Shown piece after piece: positions 50,697-61,869 of a DNA stretch of 64,000 bases. The stretch's first letter is position 1. Each line of letters begins with the position of its first letter. The stretch is taken from the NCBI GenBank assembly GCA_965153355.1, contig OZ231127.1, positions 66,278,001-66,342,000 on the forward strand, given 5' to 3'. A model generated the notes under the pieces. The model was given only the letters and a program-made list of their open reading frames with translations, searched no databases and was not told the DNA's origin. Source of the DNA: Flaccisagitta enflata (taxonomy: Eukaryota; Chaetognatha; Sagittoidea; Aphragmophora). The position numbers were made by a program, and so were the translations under genes.

Positions 50697-50817
50697 AAAA
50701 AGGGGAAAATGATGGGAAGGAAAAGGGGGAAAAGATGGAAAGGGTGATAGTCGCAAAAGCGTTAGATGGTCAGCGGTACTCGTTGCCCCTAAGTGAATGT
50801 TAGATGTGAAGGTGAGA

Positions 50818-52610
50818 GGGGCAGCGGCTCCAAAGGAGCCGATGACCTATGCTTGGCTAGAATTTGAGTATTGAGGCGGGATTTTAGCCCCAAGGAAAGG
50901 ATTGGAGCCATGAGGTTGGAATTGGAGCCGTGAGGTTGGAATTGGAGCCATGATGCTGGGGTTGGATCCTCGGACCTTGGGTCGGAACCCCAAGGTTGGG
51001 ATTGGAGCCCCAAGGTTGGGATTGGAGCCCCAAAGCTGGTATTAGAGCCTCAAGGCTGGGATTGGACCCTCAAGGCTGAGATTGGAGCCTTGAGGCTTGG
51101 ATTGGAGTCTCAAGGCTGGGATTGAAGCGTCGAGTTTGGGATTGGAGCCTTGAGGCTGGGATTGGAGCCTTGAGGCTGGGATTGGCGCCTTGAGGCTGGG
51201 ATTGGCGCCTTGAGGCTGGGATTGGCGCCTTGAGGCTGGGATTGGCGCCTTGAGGCTGGGATTGGCGCCTTGAGGCTGGGATTGGCGCCTTGAGGCTGGG
51301 ATTGGCGCCTTGAGGCTGGGATTGGCGCCTCGAGGCTGGGATTGGCGCCTCGAGGCTGGGATTGGCGCCTCGAGGCTGGGATTGGCGCCTCGAGGCTGGG
51401 ATTGGCGCCTCGAGGCTGGGATTGGCGCCTCGAGGCTGGGATTGGCGCCTCGAGGCTGGGATTGGCGCCTCGAGGCTGGGATTGGCGCCTCGAGGCTGGG
51501 ATTGGCGCCTCGAGGCTGGGATTGGCGCCTCGAGGCTGGGATTGGCGCCTCGAGGCTGGGATTGGCGCCTCGAGGCTGGGATTGGCGCCTCGAGGCTGGG
51601 ATTGGCGCCTCGAGGCTGGGATTGGCGCCTCGAGGCTGGGATTGGCGCCTCGAGGCTGGGATTGGCGCCTCGAGGCTGGGATTGGCGCCTCGAGGCTGGG
51701 ATTGGCGCCTCGAGGCTGGGATTGGCGCCTCGAGGCTGGGATTGGCGCCTCGAGGCTGGGATTGGCGCCTCGAGGCTGGGATTGGCGCCTCGAGGCTGGG
51801 ATTGGCGCCTCGAGGCTGGGATTGGCGCCTCGAGGCTGGGATTGGCGCCTCGAGGCTGGGATTGGCGCCTCGAGGCTGGGATTGGCGCCTCGAGGCTGGG
51901 ATTGGCGCCTCGAGGCTGGGATTGGCGCCTCGAGGCTGGGATTGGCGCCTCGAGGCTGGGATTGGCGCCTCGAGGCTGGGATTGGCGCCTCGAGGCTGGG
52001 ATTGGCGCCTCGAGGCTGGGATTGGCGCCTCGAGGCTGGGATTGGCGCCTCGAGGCTGGGATTGGCGCCTCGAGGCTGGGATTGGCGCCTCGAGGCTGGG
52101 ATTGGCGCCTCGAGGCTGGGGTTGGCGCCTCGAGGCTGGGGTTGGCGCCTCGAGGCTGGGGTTGGCGCCTCGAGGCTGGGGTTGGCGCCTCGAGGCTGGG
52201 GTTGGCGCCTCGAGGCTGGGGTTGGCGCCTCGAGGCTGGGGTTGGCGCCTCGAGGCTGGGATTGGCGCCTCGAGGCTGGGATTGGCGCCTCGAGGCTGGG
52301 ATTGACGCCTCGAGGCTGGGATTGGCGCCTCGAGGCTGGGATTGGCGCCTCGAGGCTGGGATTGGCGCCTCGAGGCTGGGATTGGAGCCTCGAGGCTGGG
52401 ATTGGAGCCTCGAGGCTGGGATTGGCGCCTCGAGGCTGGGATTGGAGCCTTGAGGCTTGGATATGAGGCTTAAGGCTGGGATTTGAGCTGGAGGTTGAAA
52501 TTTAGGCTTTGAAATCTAAGGGGGGACGCAGAAGGAGGAGGAGGAGGAGAAGGAGAAAGTTTCCCATGTGTGTAAAAGCATAGGTCATCGGCCCCTTCGG
52601 GCCGCTGCCC
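50818..52610. mobile_element. family G element 4, carrying the 20-bp array
   Basis: The left end is GGGCAGCGGCTCCAAAGGAG, then CCGATGACCTATGCTT. The right end is AAGCATAGGTCATCGG, then CCCTTCGGGCCGCTGCCC. This pairing defines the element even though its interior is a completely different tandem array from elements 1-3. Confidence 0.7.
50870..52490 (+). repeat. 20-bp minisatellite GGATTGGCGCCTCGAGGCTG, about 80 copies
   Basis: 51121-52440 is exactly in register (three units per 60 bases). The core is nearly identical; a run of at least seven units differs by A to G (GTTGGCGCC, about 52120-52256); the left edge has CTTGAGG instead of CTCGAGG; both outer edges are degenerate. Each core unit contains the palindromes GGCGCC and CTCGAG. 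Because 20 is not a multiple of 3 and the unit has no stop, all three plus frames stay open. Confidence 0.95.
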
Positions 52611-53244
52611 AAAAAGTAGTGTTGATAGCCTTTCTGATAGAGGCAGCAAGAAAAACAAATCAAAGAGCCAGCAACTTACGCGTTTATCAAGACCTGATAA
52701 ACGACCATGACGGGCAGACCAACCAACCGACATAACAAACCGAGTGACTGACATAGCGACCATGGAGTCGCGCGCATGCTACTGTTCAATCTAGATATCT
52801 GAGTAATCGTGCAGCAGATAGCGTTATTGAAGAGGGGATGGACTCCTTTGTGTGCCTTGTGGACAACACATTAGTTTTACTGGATTTTCGTGTCTGTCTA
52901 CCGTCGTTTATCAAGATCTGCCGTGTTTCGGTTTGATAAGAATGGCTTTGATCATTAACCCACTTTGATCATTAACCTGCAACTTAACGAGGTCGTTTAT
53001 AAATCTTCTCGCCTCTCTTGCCCCTCTCTCTTCTCACTCACTTCTCCCTACATCTCATCTCCTATTCCTTTCTCATGTTCTACTCCATTGCTTTCCCTTT
53101 TATCCCAACTTCTTACCTCCTCTGTCTCTCTCTGCGTTCCCACATCCACACTGTGGGTGTCTTTCTTCAAACGGCCTCTCTCCCCCTCCTCTTTCCGCCA
53201 CTCATTTCTTCTTTCCGCTGTTACCATCGCTTGAACCGCTTCAG

Positions 53245-56200
53245 TGTGGGACAAGTTGAGCGCTGCCCGATTAAAGGGCCTTTCCAACGGCGACGCCAAT
53301 TCCGATATTCCCGTCGTCGCACCCGCCGAGGAGGTCGCCGAGCCTTGGACTGCCGACTTCGACGCTTTTGGTGAGTTCTTCTTTTGATGTCTTTTTCCTA
53401 CGCCTTTTCCGTAAGATTTATGTAAGTATTCAAACTGTTTTTTAGTTTTTGGAAACTCGCAGCTATGCCCCCAAGAGATACAGTACAATGGGAGCAAAGA
53501 CGACCTAAACTGGAGGATAGATTTTAGGTATTATAATTTCATATGATTTATAAAAAGAATATAGATCTATAGTAATTAAAGGCTGCTTTATTGCTTGAAT
53601 ATGTTAGCTTTTCTTATTCTTTAACTTGCGACTTGACTTCATCAGGACTTCATTTTTCAATGTTTTAATCTAGCCCATCAGATCGGGCTGAAAATTTTAT
53701 ATGATTTTTGAAAAAAAAATCAGCTTAATCGGATTATTTTTATAGGTTTTACAGTTATTTTTCAAAAAGAACAATTATGTAAATCAATATCTGGGCAAAG
53801 CTTAAAACTGGCATAAAAATGATCTGATTGAGCTGATTGTTTTTTCTAAATTATATAGAATTTTCTGCCTGATCTGATGAGTTAAGTTAGAACATTGAAA
53901 AATGAAGTCCTGATGAAGTCATGTCACAAGTTGAAAAATGAGAGAAGCCAATATATTCAAGCAATAGAGCAACCTCTAATTAGTGTAAATCTTAATTTTT
54001 TTACACATCAAATGAAATTAAGATACTTAAAATCTATCCTCCAGTCTAGGTCGTCATTGCTCCCATCGTACTGTTCATTGGTGATTCTGATCATTAATGT
54101 ATGTTTGTACGTATTTACTAACGATTGTTTACGCATGTAATTCAATGACTTTTCTTTCAATCCTTCGCCTTCTGATCAGGCACGTCTCCTTCCGCCAAAC
54201 CGATGGAAACTGATTCTTGGACGCCAGATTTTTCCGACGCGCCTTTTGAGGCGACGCCACCACCCACATCTTCGTCTGCCAGCGTCGACGCCACGAAGGT
54301 AATCGAGGTCACGCCTCAACAGCCTGCCTTGACGACGACGACGACTTCCTCACCGAGTGACACGCCCGTTGCACCTATTTGATTTTATCAAAGACACGCA
54401 CTGATCGGAAGATTTGTGCGCTTCCGTTGTCGCACCTTGAAGATTGGGGGTAGGGGCGGGGGAGAGGGTCTTGGGATCGGTTTAATTGGGCTCCACTGAA
54501 CACCCGTACTACTGTGTTTTTTGTCTCATCCCCGCGCTTTTCTCCATTGAGGAAAGGGACACAACCCCGTATGCTTTCTCTCTGTTGTTGGAAGTTAGAC
54601 TTGGTTTTCTTGTGTTTTTATCGAGTTGCCCATTTGGTCCGTGTCAGTCTCTACCTTTCCTTCTCCGGTAGTCAGTCTGTCTGCCTCATTATCTCAAATC
54701 GCCTGACCCACCTTATTTCTTAACGAGATTTCATAGGATGTTTCTGTTTGGTTTGTTCCCCGCAATTCTTCTTTGTCTCCCTTCAGTTTTTGTGATACCA
54801 TTTTGCTACGCCCATGGGGTGAATAATAAACAAGCACTAACCAGCACAATTGAAACCAGAATATAATCGTTTCAGACGGGATCTTTCATTCATTTTGTCT
54901 ATTCTCCCACTGCCTAATCGCGGCGCTACACTAGACTGCACTAGACAACACTTCGTGTTAGTTTGGTTCCCAGATATCCAGTACAGTAGCAGCAAGAAGG
55001 ATAGAGGGGTTTTTGAATGACGCGAAATCGAGCTAAGTAGCTAGACATGAAGTTATTTTTAACGGAGCGCTTGTTGTCATGCCTGTCAGGGCTTCCAATC
55101 ACTTGGCTCACAAATTCACTGGCATCTAACATTGATGGCGCTTATAGCTGCAGTTATCGTTGCATTGTGAAGCACGGGAAAAATGTTACAAATCCAAATA
55201 TTCTTTTTCCCCAAACACATACACGGGGACAAGGATGCTGTCTGTGAACTGTGATCTTTGGGTGCTTCACATAGCAAAGGTTGGGAGTATCCCTTTAACC
55301 TGCTCAGATAATATGGAGGTGTAAAAGTCATAAAGTATTTTTTGTCCCCGACGAAAAGTTTTCGTCGGTGACTATGGGGTGGACCTGATCGTGTAGTCTG
55401 TTGTTGTTGTTTGTTGTTTGTTGTTTAAAACCTTCTCATATCTTTTGAACCAGACTTCAGAATTTTATGAAACTTTGCTGGTGTTGTTTATAGGTCAATA
55501 GGAGCTTGTGTACCAATTTTCAGAAAAATTCACTAACTTTTACTACCCTTTGCCTATTATTTTTATGGTAATATTTTGCTGGACTTAGGCGATTTACATA
55601 GGTAGAGGGTAGTAAACTTATGTGAATTTTTTCTTAATTTGGTATACAAGTAAGGGTCACTAAATAATAAGCCCCTGCAAAATTCGAATTAAATCTGAAG
55701 TCTGGTTCATGAGATATTAGCTAATTTATGTAGTAATATGTTACTGGGACTTAGGCAATTTACAAAGGCAAAGGGTAGTAAAAGTTAGTGAGTTTTTTTT
55801 TTAATTTGGTATACAAGTAAGGGTCACTGAATAATCAGCCCCTGCAAAATTCGAATTAAATCTGAAGTCTGGTTCATGAGATATTAGCTAATTTATTTAT
55901 GTAGTAATATGTTACTGGGACTTAGGCGATTTACATAGGCAGAGGGTAGTAAACTTATGTGAATTTTTTTATAACTTAGTAATCAGGTAAATAATGTCAA
56001 TTAAACAGCTCCTGCAAAATTCGATTTAAATCTGAAATCTGGTTTGAGATATGAACTTATTTATGTAGTAATATATTACTGCTGTGAGAGTGGGTGAATT
56101 GTTCATTGAGGAGATTCGCACTTTTCTCATTTGCATATTGCGGATGACTATTTGTTCAAAGATTTTTGTGTGATGCATTTATTAGTTAAATATTATGCTA

Positions 56201-57187
56201 CCCTGCATTCAAAAGCGACTGATACCAGCTAAACCTTTATTGTGCTTAAAGTATTCATTTTGGAAAATCCGGATTAGCTCTATCCCAAAGCAAATAACCT
56301 ACCATTTGTTCATACAAAATTTCAAAGTACTAAGTCTAGCGGTTAGGTTTCCACATCACTTTGAATTTTAAGGGAATTTAGCTCAAATATTGCATTTTTA
56401 AGGACCTTTTTAACAATAAACTCTCGTATATCGGTAGAAATAGGGCTAAACTGACCAGAATTGTTGTATTTGGATGGTAATTTTCTCTTGTTTTGCATTG
56501 TTTTTGATTTTTCGACATTTTTAGAAAAAATGTTTGCATATATCAACAGGTGATATGACAAAAACCTTGTTCAAACCTAAAAAAATTGAGAAAAACTCGG
56601 ATTTTCCCATGAAATCAACATTATTTAGTCATTTTTTTCTTGAGATATATTAACTAAGACTAATATTTATCTTTCAAGGCCATTCTGGCCATTTTTGCTT
56701 CATTCATATGGATTTGAGATTGATTAAATGTCATGGGGTTAATCTATCGATTTCTAGAGAAGCCAGTCATGAGGTTTTTCACATTTCTATTCAAAATTAT
56801 GTGGAGGCCAAACTACTGGACCCTGTCTTATGAAATTTTACATGAAAAAATGGTAACTTATTTGCTTTCAGATGCAACCAACCAGGATTTCTCAAAATGA
56901 GTTGTTTAGCCACAATAAAGGTTTTGCTGGTATCACTTGCTTTTGAAAACAGGGTACATTCACTCATGCTGTTGTTCAGCTTTACAGCAATTTCATTATT
57001 ATGATTTAAATGATAAATAATTACTAATTTAGTTACTTGTAATTCCCAACGCTGAACTACTTATAGTATTCAGAAGATTTGCTCTGGTCAAAGTTCACCT
57101 TCATGGTAAAAAGGTTAGCACAAAGAAAAAAAAAGTTTGCACACACACGCATGCATGCACACACGCACACACACACGCACACACACG

Positions 57188-57274
<87 letters not shown>

Positions 57275-60200
57275 AGAGCGAGCGCGCATGGATACCAAGG
57301 TGTGCCTTCTTGGACTTCACTGTTTAATGTTCAAGGTGTGCCGTTTTTTTTTTTTTAATTTTTTTTATTATTTGAATTTTTTTTTTTTTTGAAATTTTTT
57401 TTTTTTTAAATTTTTTTGAAATTTTTTTTTTGAAATTTTTTTTTTTTTTGTCGTGTCTTCTCGAGTCGCGTTTACGCGACGAGAAAGCTTCAAAAATTAC
57501 AGTCCCCAGTCGGGGACTGTAATTTTGAAGCTTTTTTTTCTTAAAATGTCTTAATCTTCCATTTTTGTTTTAGCCTTATAGTTCTTACAAAAATCCCAGA
57601 AATAAGAAAGGCCTGCGAAGTTTTATCATTAAAAGTACAATTATTTGTTTTAAAAAATGATTTATGTAAAAATATCAGAACTTAAGCTATGAACAAGCTT
57701 ATTAAAAGGCAGATAAACATTTTTATAAAAAGTAAAAATTAGCAAGAGTTAATTCGGTCAGTCACACTTTACTTTTGTTTATGATTTTATATTTATGACC
57801 TCACTGCTCCTGCCCAAATGGTCTGGTGACCTTAAATATGGCCCCTGCCCAACTATTTGCGACTTCGGTAGCCGTGTATCCGGCTTTGATAAAAGAAAAA
57901 TGGTTCAGTGGGGTTCATGGAATGACAGCCTAAACTGGAGGAGGGCATTTAAGCGTCTTAATTTCATTTGACTAACTTGATATTTGAAATGTGTGGTTCA
58001 ATTGATGTTTGTGTCCCTGAGTTTTTTATCCCCGACGAACAGTTTTTGTCGGTGGACTATGAGATAGCCTGTTTGTGCTAGTCTGTGTGTGTGTCTGTCT
58101 AGAACCTTCTCATATCTTTTGATCCAGACTTCAGAAGTTCATGAAACTTTACCAGTGTTATTATTATGTCAATGGGAGCTTGTGTACCAATTTTCAAAAA
58201 AATTCATAAACTTTTACTACCCTTTGCCTATTATTTTTGTAGTAATATTTAGCTGGGACTTAGGCGGTTTACAAAGGTAGAGGGTAGTAAAGGTTTATGA
58301 ATTTTTTTTTAATTTAGTATACAAGCAGAGGGTAGTAAATAAACAACCCCTGCAAAATTCGAATTAAATCTGAAGTCTGGTTTAGGAGATATTAGCTTAT
58401 TTATGTAGTAATATGTTACTAGGTCTTAGGCAGTTTACATAGGCAAAGGGTAGTAAAGTTATGTGAATTTTTTTTTTAATTTGGTATTCAAGTAAAGAAC
58501 ATCAATTGAACAGCCCCTGCAAAATTCGATTTAAATCTGAAGTCTGGTTTGTGAGATATAAACATATTTATGTAGTAATATATTACTGCTGTGAGAGTGG
58601 GTGAATTGTTCATTGAGGAGATTCGCACTTTTTGGTTGCTATATGAGTAGGACAACATTACATTGCAACCAAAAAACTAGAATAAGGACAAGAGCCTTAG
58701 GAGCTCTTACTGGGGTTTAACACGCACCCTTCACCACTATCCTTAGAATTATCAAAATTCATCTCCGCCCCTACCACAGAGCGGCTTAACAGATACTAAT
58801 CCATCAAGTTACCCTGAGTCAACCCCAAACTCTGAAAATTAATGTAATCATAATCCAAATTTTGCAAATTACGCAAACCATTATTATTTTTTTGAGCATT
58901 TACAACTGCTAGAATATTAATATTTTGACAGATATGCTCAGGGATCATTGCTCAAAATCAAATTTGCTACAATTCTATCAAATTTGTTCTGTAAGAATAT
59001 TGCTCATTTGGCTGTTGCTAGGGAGCATCACACAATGTAACCAATACATGATGCTCCTTAGCAACTACTAAACAAGCGTTATTCTTACAGAACATATTGT
59101 GGGAAAGTTGTAAATTTGATTTGGAGCAATGTTCCCTCATTAAATTTGTGAAAACATTGATATTTTAGCAGTTATGGCTGTTTGAAAGAATAGTTTTGGT
59201 TTCCATGGCAACCAAAAAATTAGGGGACACAAACATCAATGGAACAACTTATATTTCAAATATAAAGTCTATCAAATGAAATTAAGACGTGTAAATACCT
59301 TCCTTCAGTTTGGGCTGTTATCCCACTGACCCCACTGTAAAGGTCTTAAAATTAGCCACTCTGTATAAGGTAAAGAGGGTGAAAAGAAATAAAAATCTTT
59401 TGCTATGTGAAGCACCCAACTGTGACCTATGTGATCATTTGTCAACAGAGCTTTCGCGTCAATATCAGATTAATCAGTTATCATAATTATCATATTTATG
59501 ATTATAGTAGTATTGCACGTTCCTAAAAGAAAATTCACTCGTTGACTTTGCACGAATGGATGACCATTTGAGTAGCGAGGACGCCGGTGCTCTTTGATTT
59601 AAGGAAAACTGGGATGGATGTAGGAGTAAAACAACATCACCATCAGGGCTGTTGGGCTTGAAATCAGGATCGAAGGCCCAAAAATTGTTGTCCCCTCATG
59701 TCCATGGATCTGAAGGGAACTTGTGATGTGGTCGGCCACTTAGAACATTGATCAAGATAGGGTGCATCCCTGTACGCCTATGTCTGTCTGTATCTTTCTC
59801 TCCCTCTGCGTCATAGCTATGTACCATCCTATTTACAAACGTAATGATATCAGCAGTGTCTTGGTCATCTTTCATGCCCCTATAATTTGTATCACCATCA
59901 ACCATCGACCACGCAGGCTGCCCCTCCTGCAGTGCCTACAGAAGCTTGGCTCTCAAACACCTCCACTTCTCTGTCGTCGTCTGCAACCGAGTCTACGCCA
60001 AAAAGCAACGACGGAGGCTGGGCCGACTTCATGTCCGTGGCACCCGGAAAACCGTAAGGGAGTAAGGATCGGAAAATTGTCTGCCATCAGGAATAGTACA
60101 ATTAATGATCTATTATCCTCTTTATCTATGTATCAATGAAACAAAACTGTTCAAAATGATTGTAGATTGCTTCCTCCTGTGAGTTGCAGTCTGTTGTATG

Positions 60201-60472
60201 ACAAGTTGCGCACTGCACAGGGAAACTGTAGCGTTTACTCTCGCCCCTCCTAATCCCCCAGGATTACGTCGGCCGTCGCCGCGTCCAAGGCGGTCCCTTC
60301 CCCTTTGATGAAGGCGGCACAGGCTTCTTCCACTATGGAACCTCCATTGCCTGTCTTTGACTTGGCCACGGAAACGTTACCAAGTGACGCTCCACCGGAC
60401 TTACGAAATAACGCCCTTGTGTCAACCCCTTCAACCTTCGCCACCAATGGCCCAACGAACGGGCCGTCATGA
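53245..60472 (+). CDS. PPP6R: PP6 regulatory subunit (SAPS domain), exons 20-23, with an alternative 3-prime end
   Basis: Exons: 53245-53370, 54180-54298, 59917-60053, 60262-60472. The tail holds repeated short W-containing motifs ([44 protein letters not shown]) like those in the PPP6R3 C-terminus, and ends TNGPTNGPS (human PPP6R3 ends NGPV). Phases agree throughout (total 3132 nt). If the donor after exon 21 (54299) is not used, the frame continues 27 codons to a TGA at 54380-54382, giving a 955-residue form that lacks exons 22-23, with AATAAA at 54825. No AATAAA is evident after 60472. Confidence 0.85.
53481..54073. mobile_element. family H foldback MITE, 593 bp, intact copy
   Basis: The ends CAGTACAATGGGAGCAAAG and GCTCCCATCGTACTG continue inward as mirrored arms (CGACCTAAACTGGAGGATAG against CTATCCTCCAGTCTAGGTCG). 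TA precedes the left end; the right side reads TT. Located in PPP6R intron 20. Confidence 0.7.
54825..54830 (+). terminator. AATAAA for the short PPP6R isoform
   Basis: A canonical hexamer lies 443 bp after the TGA at 54380-54382, inside intron 21. It supports an alternative terminal exon that extends exon 21. Confidence 0.5.
55337..56125 (+). mobile_element. family F element, copy 1
   Basis: It begins with the hairpin GTCCCCGACGAAAAG / TTTTCGTCGGTGAC and ends GTTCATTGAGGAGATTCGCA / CTTTT. Inside are about three tandem units of 170 bp (GGGACTTAGGCGATTTACAT, AGAGGGTAGTAAA, TCTGAAGTCTGGTT). Copy 2 (58026-58632) has the same ends and order. Confidence 0.65.
56126..57535. repeat. mixed stretch with (CA)n, T-runs and a strong hairpin
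   Basis: 56126-57130 is AT-rich with nothing recognised. 57138-57272 is a (CA)n microsatellite; 57340-57450 is T-rich. 57460-57482 holds GAGTCGCGTTTACGCGACGAG, and 57488-57532 is a near-perfect stem AGCTTCAAAAATTACAGTCC / GGACTGTAATTTTGAAGCTT around a short loop. Confidence 0.6.
57906..59337. mobile_element. family D foldback MITE interrupted by family F copy 2
   Basis: The ends are CAGTGGGGTTCATGGAATGA and TCCCACTGACCCCACTG. The left arm breaks at about 58025 (CCTGAGTTTTT) and F copy 2 occupies 58026-58632. 58633-58890 contains further non-D sequence before the mirrored core resumes (GGGATCATTGCTCAAAATCA to GGAGCAATGTTCCCTC). Confidence 0.65.
59480..59905 (-). pseudogene. antisense coding-like frame with one internal stop
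   Basis: On the minus strand from 59905, 69 codons read [20 protein letters not shown]... to FPSDPWT and then a TGA. The same frame continues another 60 to 70 codons ([20 protein letters not shown]...) without a stop. The composition is protein-like, and I see no splice site that removes the stop. I do not recognise the family. It lies in PPP6R intron 21, ending 11 bp from exon 22. Confidence 0.25.
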
Positions 60473-61620
60473 ACTGTCAAAGAATTCAGACGATGTCGAT
60501 GTCGCGTTGTAGCAGAGAAATGGCATCATCGTCGGCCCTATATCGCGCCCAGAAACATTTTTCTCACCCCTCCTCTCGCACCCTCATCGCCACAATCATA
60601 TTCTCTCTCGCCTTCCTGTACTGTAGGTTTGTGCGTCACGCGCGAGAGTTTCGCTGCTAATATTATCCGACTAATAACCCTTGGATATTCTATCCAATGT
60701 CTCATCTCCCCCCCCCTCTCTCTCTTCAAACTGAGACTGAAATCTTATGTATTTTATGAGAAAAAAGCTGTAAACGGGAGGGGATGGAATCATGAAAGTT
60801 GTTAACAATTGATAGGTGGTAGGGCGGTACCAAATCAATATATGTCGACTGTAGTTTATAGTCTTTCCAAATAGAAATGACTTGCGGAAATGAAACATGG
60901 TGAGCCTAGTTCCAGCTCTCGCTTTACCCCATTGCTGACTCACTATCACATTCTTTACCCCATACCGAAAAGTCTGGCTCGTATGATGTTGGTTCTTCGT
61001 ATTTGTCAGGTTTTTACACACGACCGTAGTTACATCTTTTGTGATCGTCATTTCGCAATTTTTATGGTGGATACATATACATTTTGTAAGAGGTTTGCAC
61101 TAGTTTTTGTGTTTATGATATTTTCTCAGAAATTTTGGATCATTATTATAATAGATGTCTCCAAGGGGTGGAAGGGGTGGCTAGGGTAGCTGGAGGGGTG
61201 GCCACAGCCACCCCACCGGCCACCCCGGCCACCCCAACAAAAATTAAGCCACCCTATGAATTTCATTTTTTTTAACCACCCCCCACCCCAACCACCCCTC
61301 ACCTTAGCCACCCCGGCCACTCCCCACCTTAGCCACCCCCCACCCTGGCCACCCCCCACCCTGGCCACCCCCCACCCTGGCCACCCTCACCTTAGCCATC
61401 CTCCACCTTAGCCATCCTCCACCTAGCCATACTCCACTTAGCCACCCCCCACCCTGGCCACCCCCCACTCAGCCTCCCCCCATTTTAGCCATCCTTGTAA
61501 CTTTAATCCCCTTTTACACCAACCACTTAACATACTGCAAAGTTAAACACTCTAATTGCCACAGAGTGAATCACTTTGCCTGCTTGCTTGTCACAATGTG
61601 AAACACTTACCAAGCACAAT

Positions 61621-61860
61621 ACGAATCACTGTGTATCTCATTGCCTGCGGCAAAGTGAAACACTTTGCCTGCGCCAGAGTAAAACACTTTGCTTGCGGCA
61701 GAGTGAAACACTTTGCCTGAGGCAAAGTGGAATACTTTGCCTGCGGCAAAGTGAAACACTTTGCTTGACGCGAAGTAAAACACTTTGCCTGCGGCAAAGT
61801 GAAACACTTTGCCTGCGGCAAAGTGAAACACTTTGCCTGCGGTAAAGTGGTACACTTTGC
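61621..61860 (+). repeat. 24-bp array whose unit is itself a hairpin
   Basis: About ten units of TTTGCCTGCGGCAAAGTGAA + ACAC. TTTGCC and GGCAAA within each unit are complementary around a 3-base loop. Confidence 0.85.
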
Positions 61861-61869
61861 CCTCTTCCC

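Larger units (their letters stand above)
47849..53244 (+). other. PPP6R intron 19, 5.4 kb
   Basis: It runs from GTAAGC to the acceptor CCGCTTCAG. 47849-48270 has nothing recognised. The rest is a purine-rich 18-bp array (48275-48445), four family G elements and, after 52611, a degenerate A fragment (52680-52775) and pyrimidine-rich sequence leading to the acceptor. Confidence 0.7.
55258..59419. mobile_element. family I element swollen to 4.16 kb by nested insertions
   Basis: The ends TTGGGTGCTTCACATAGCAA and TTTGCTATGTGAAGCACCCAA are flanked by CTGTGATCT (55249-55257) and CTGTGACCT (59420-59428), a 9-bp duplication with one mismatch. Family I sequence resumes at 55280-55336, 57540-57745 and 59338-59419. 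Between lie F copy 1 (55337-56125), a block with a CA repeat and T-runs (56126-57535), an A-family 3-prime half (57755-57898) and a D element (57906-59337) that itself contains F copy 2 (58026-58632). Confidence 0.75.

Noticed and set aside
51310-52466. Three overlapping long open frames (331-374 codons) reading GASRLGLAPRGWDWRLEA-type repeats
   Set aside because: They are the three frames of one stop-free 20-bp minisatellite; all encode the same peptide because 20 is not a multiple of 3.
57057-57358. Cys/Val- and His/Thr-rich frames
   Set aside because: Two-base (CA)n microsatellite read on both strands.
61576-61860. Possible CRISPR-like array (regular 24-bp repeats)
   Set aside because: No unique spacers; plain tandem array in a eukaryotic genome.
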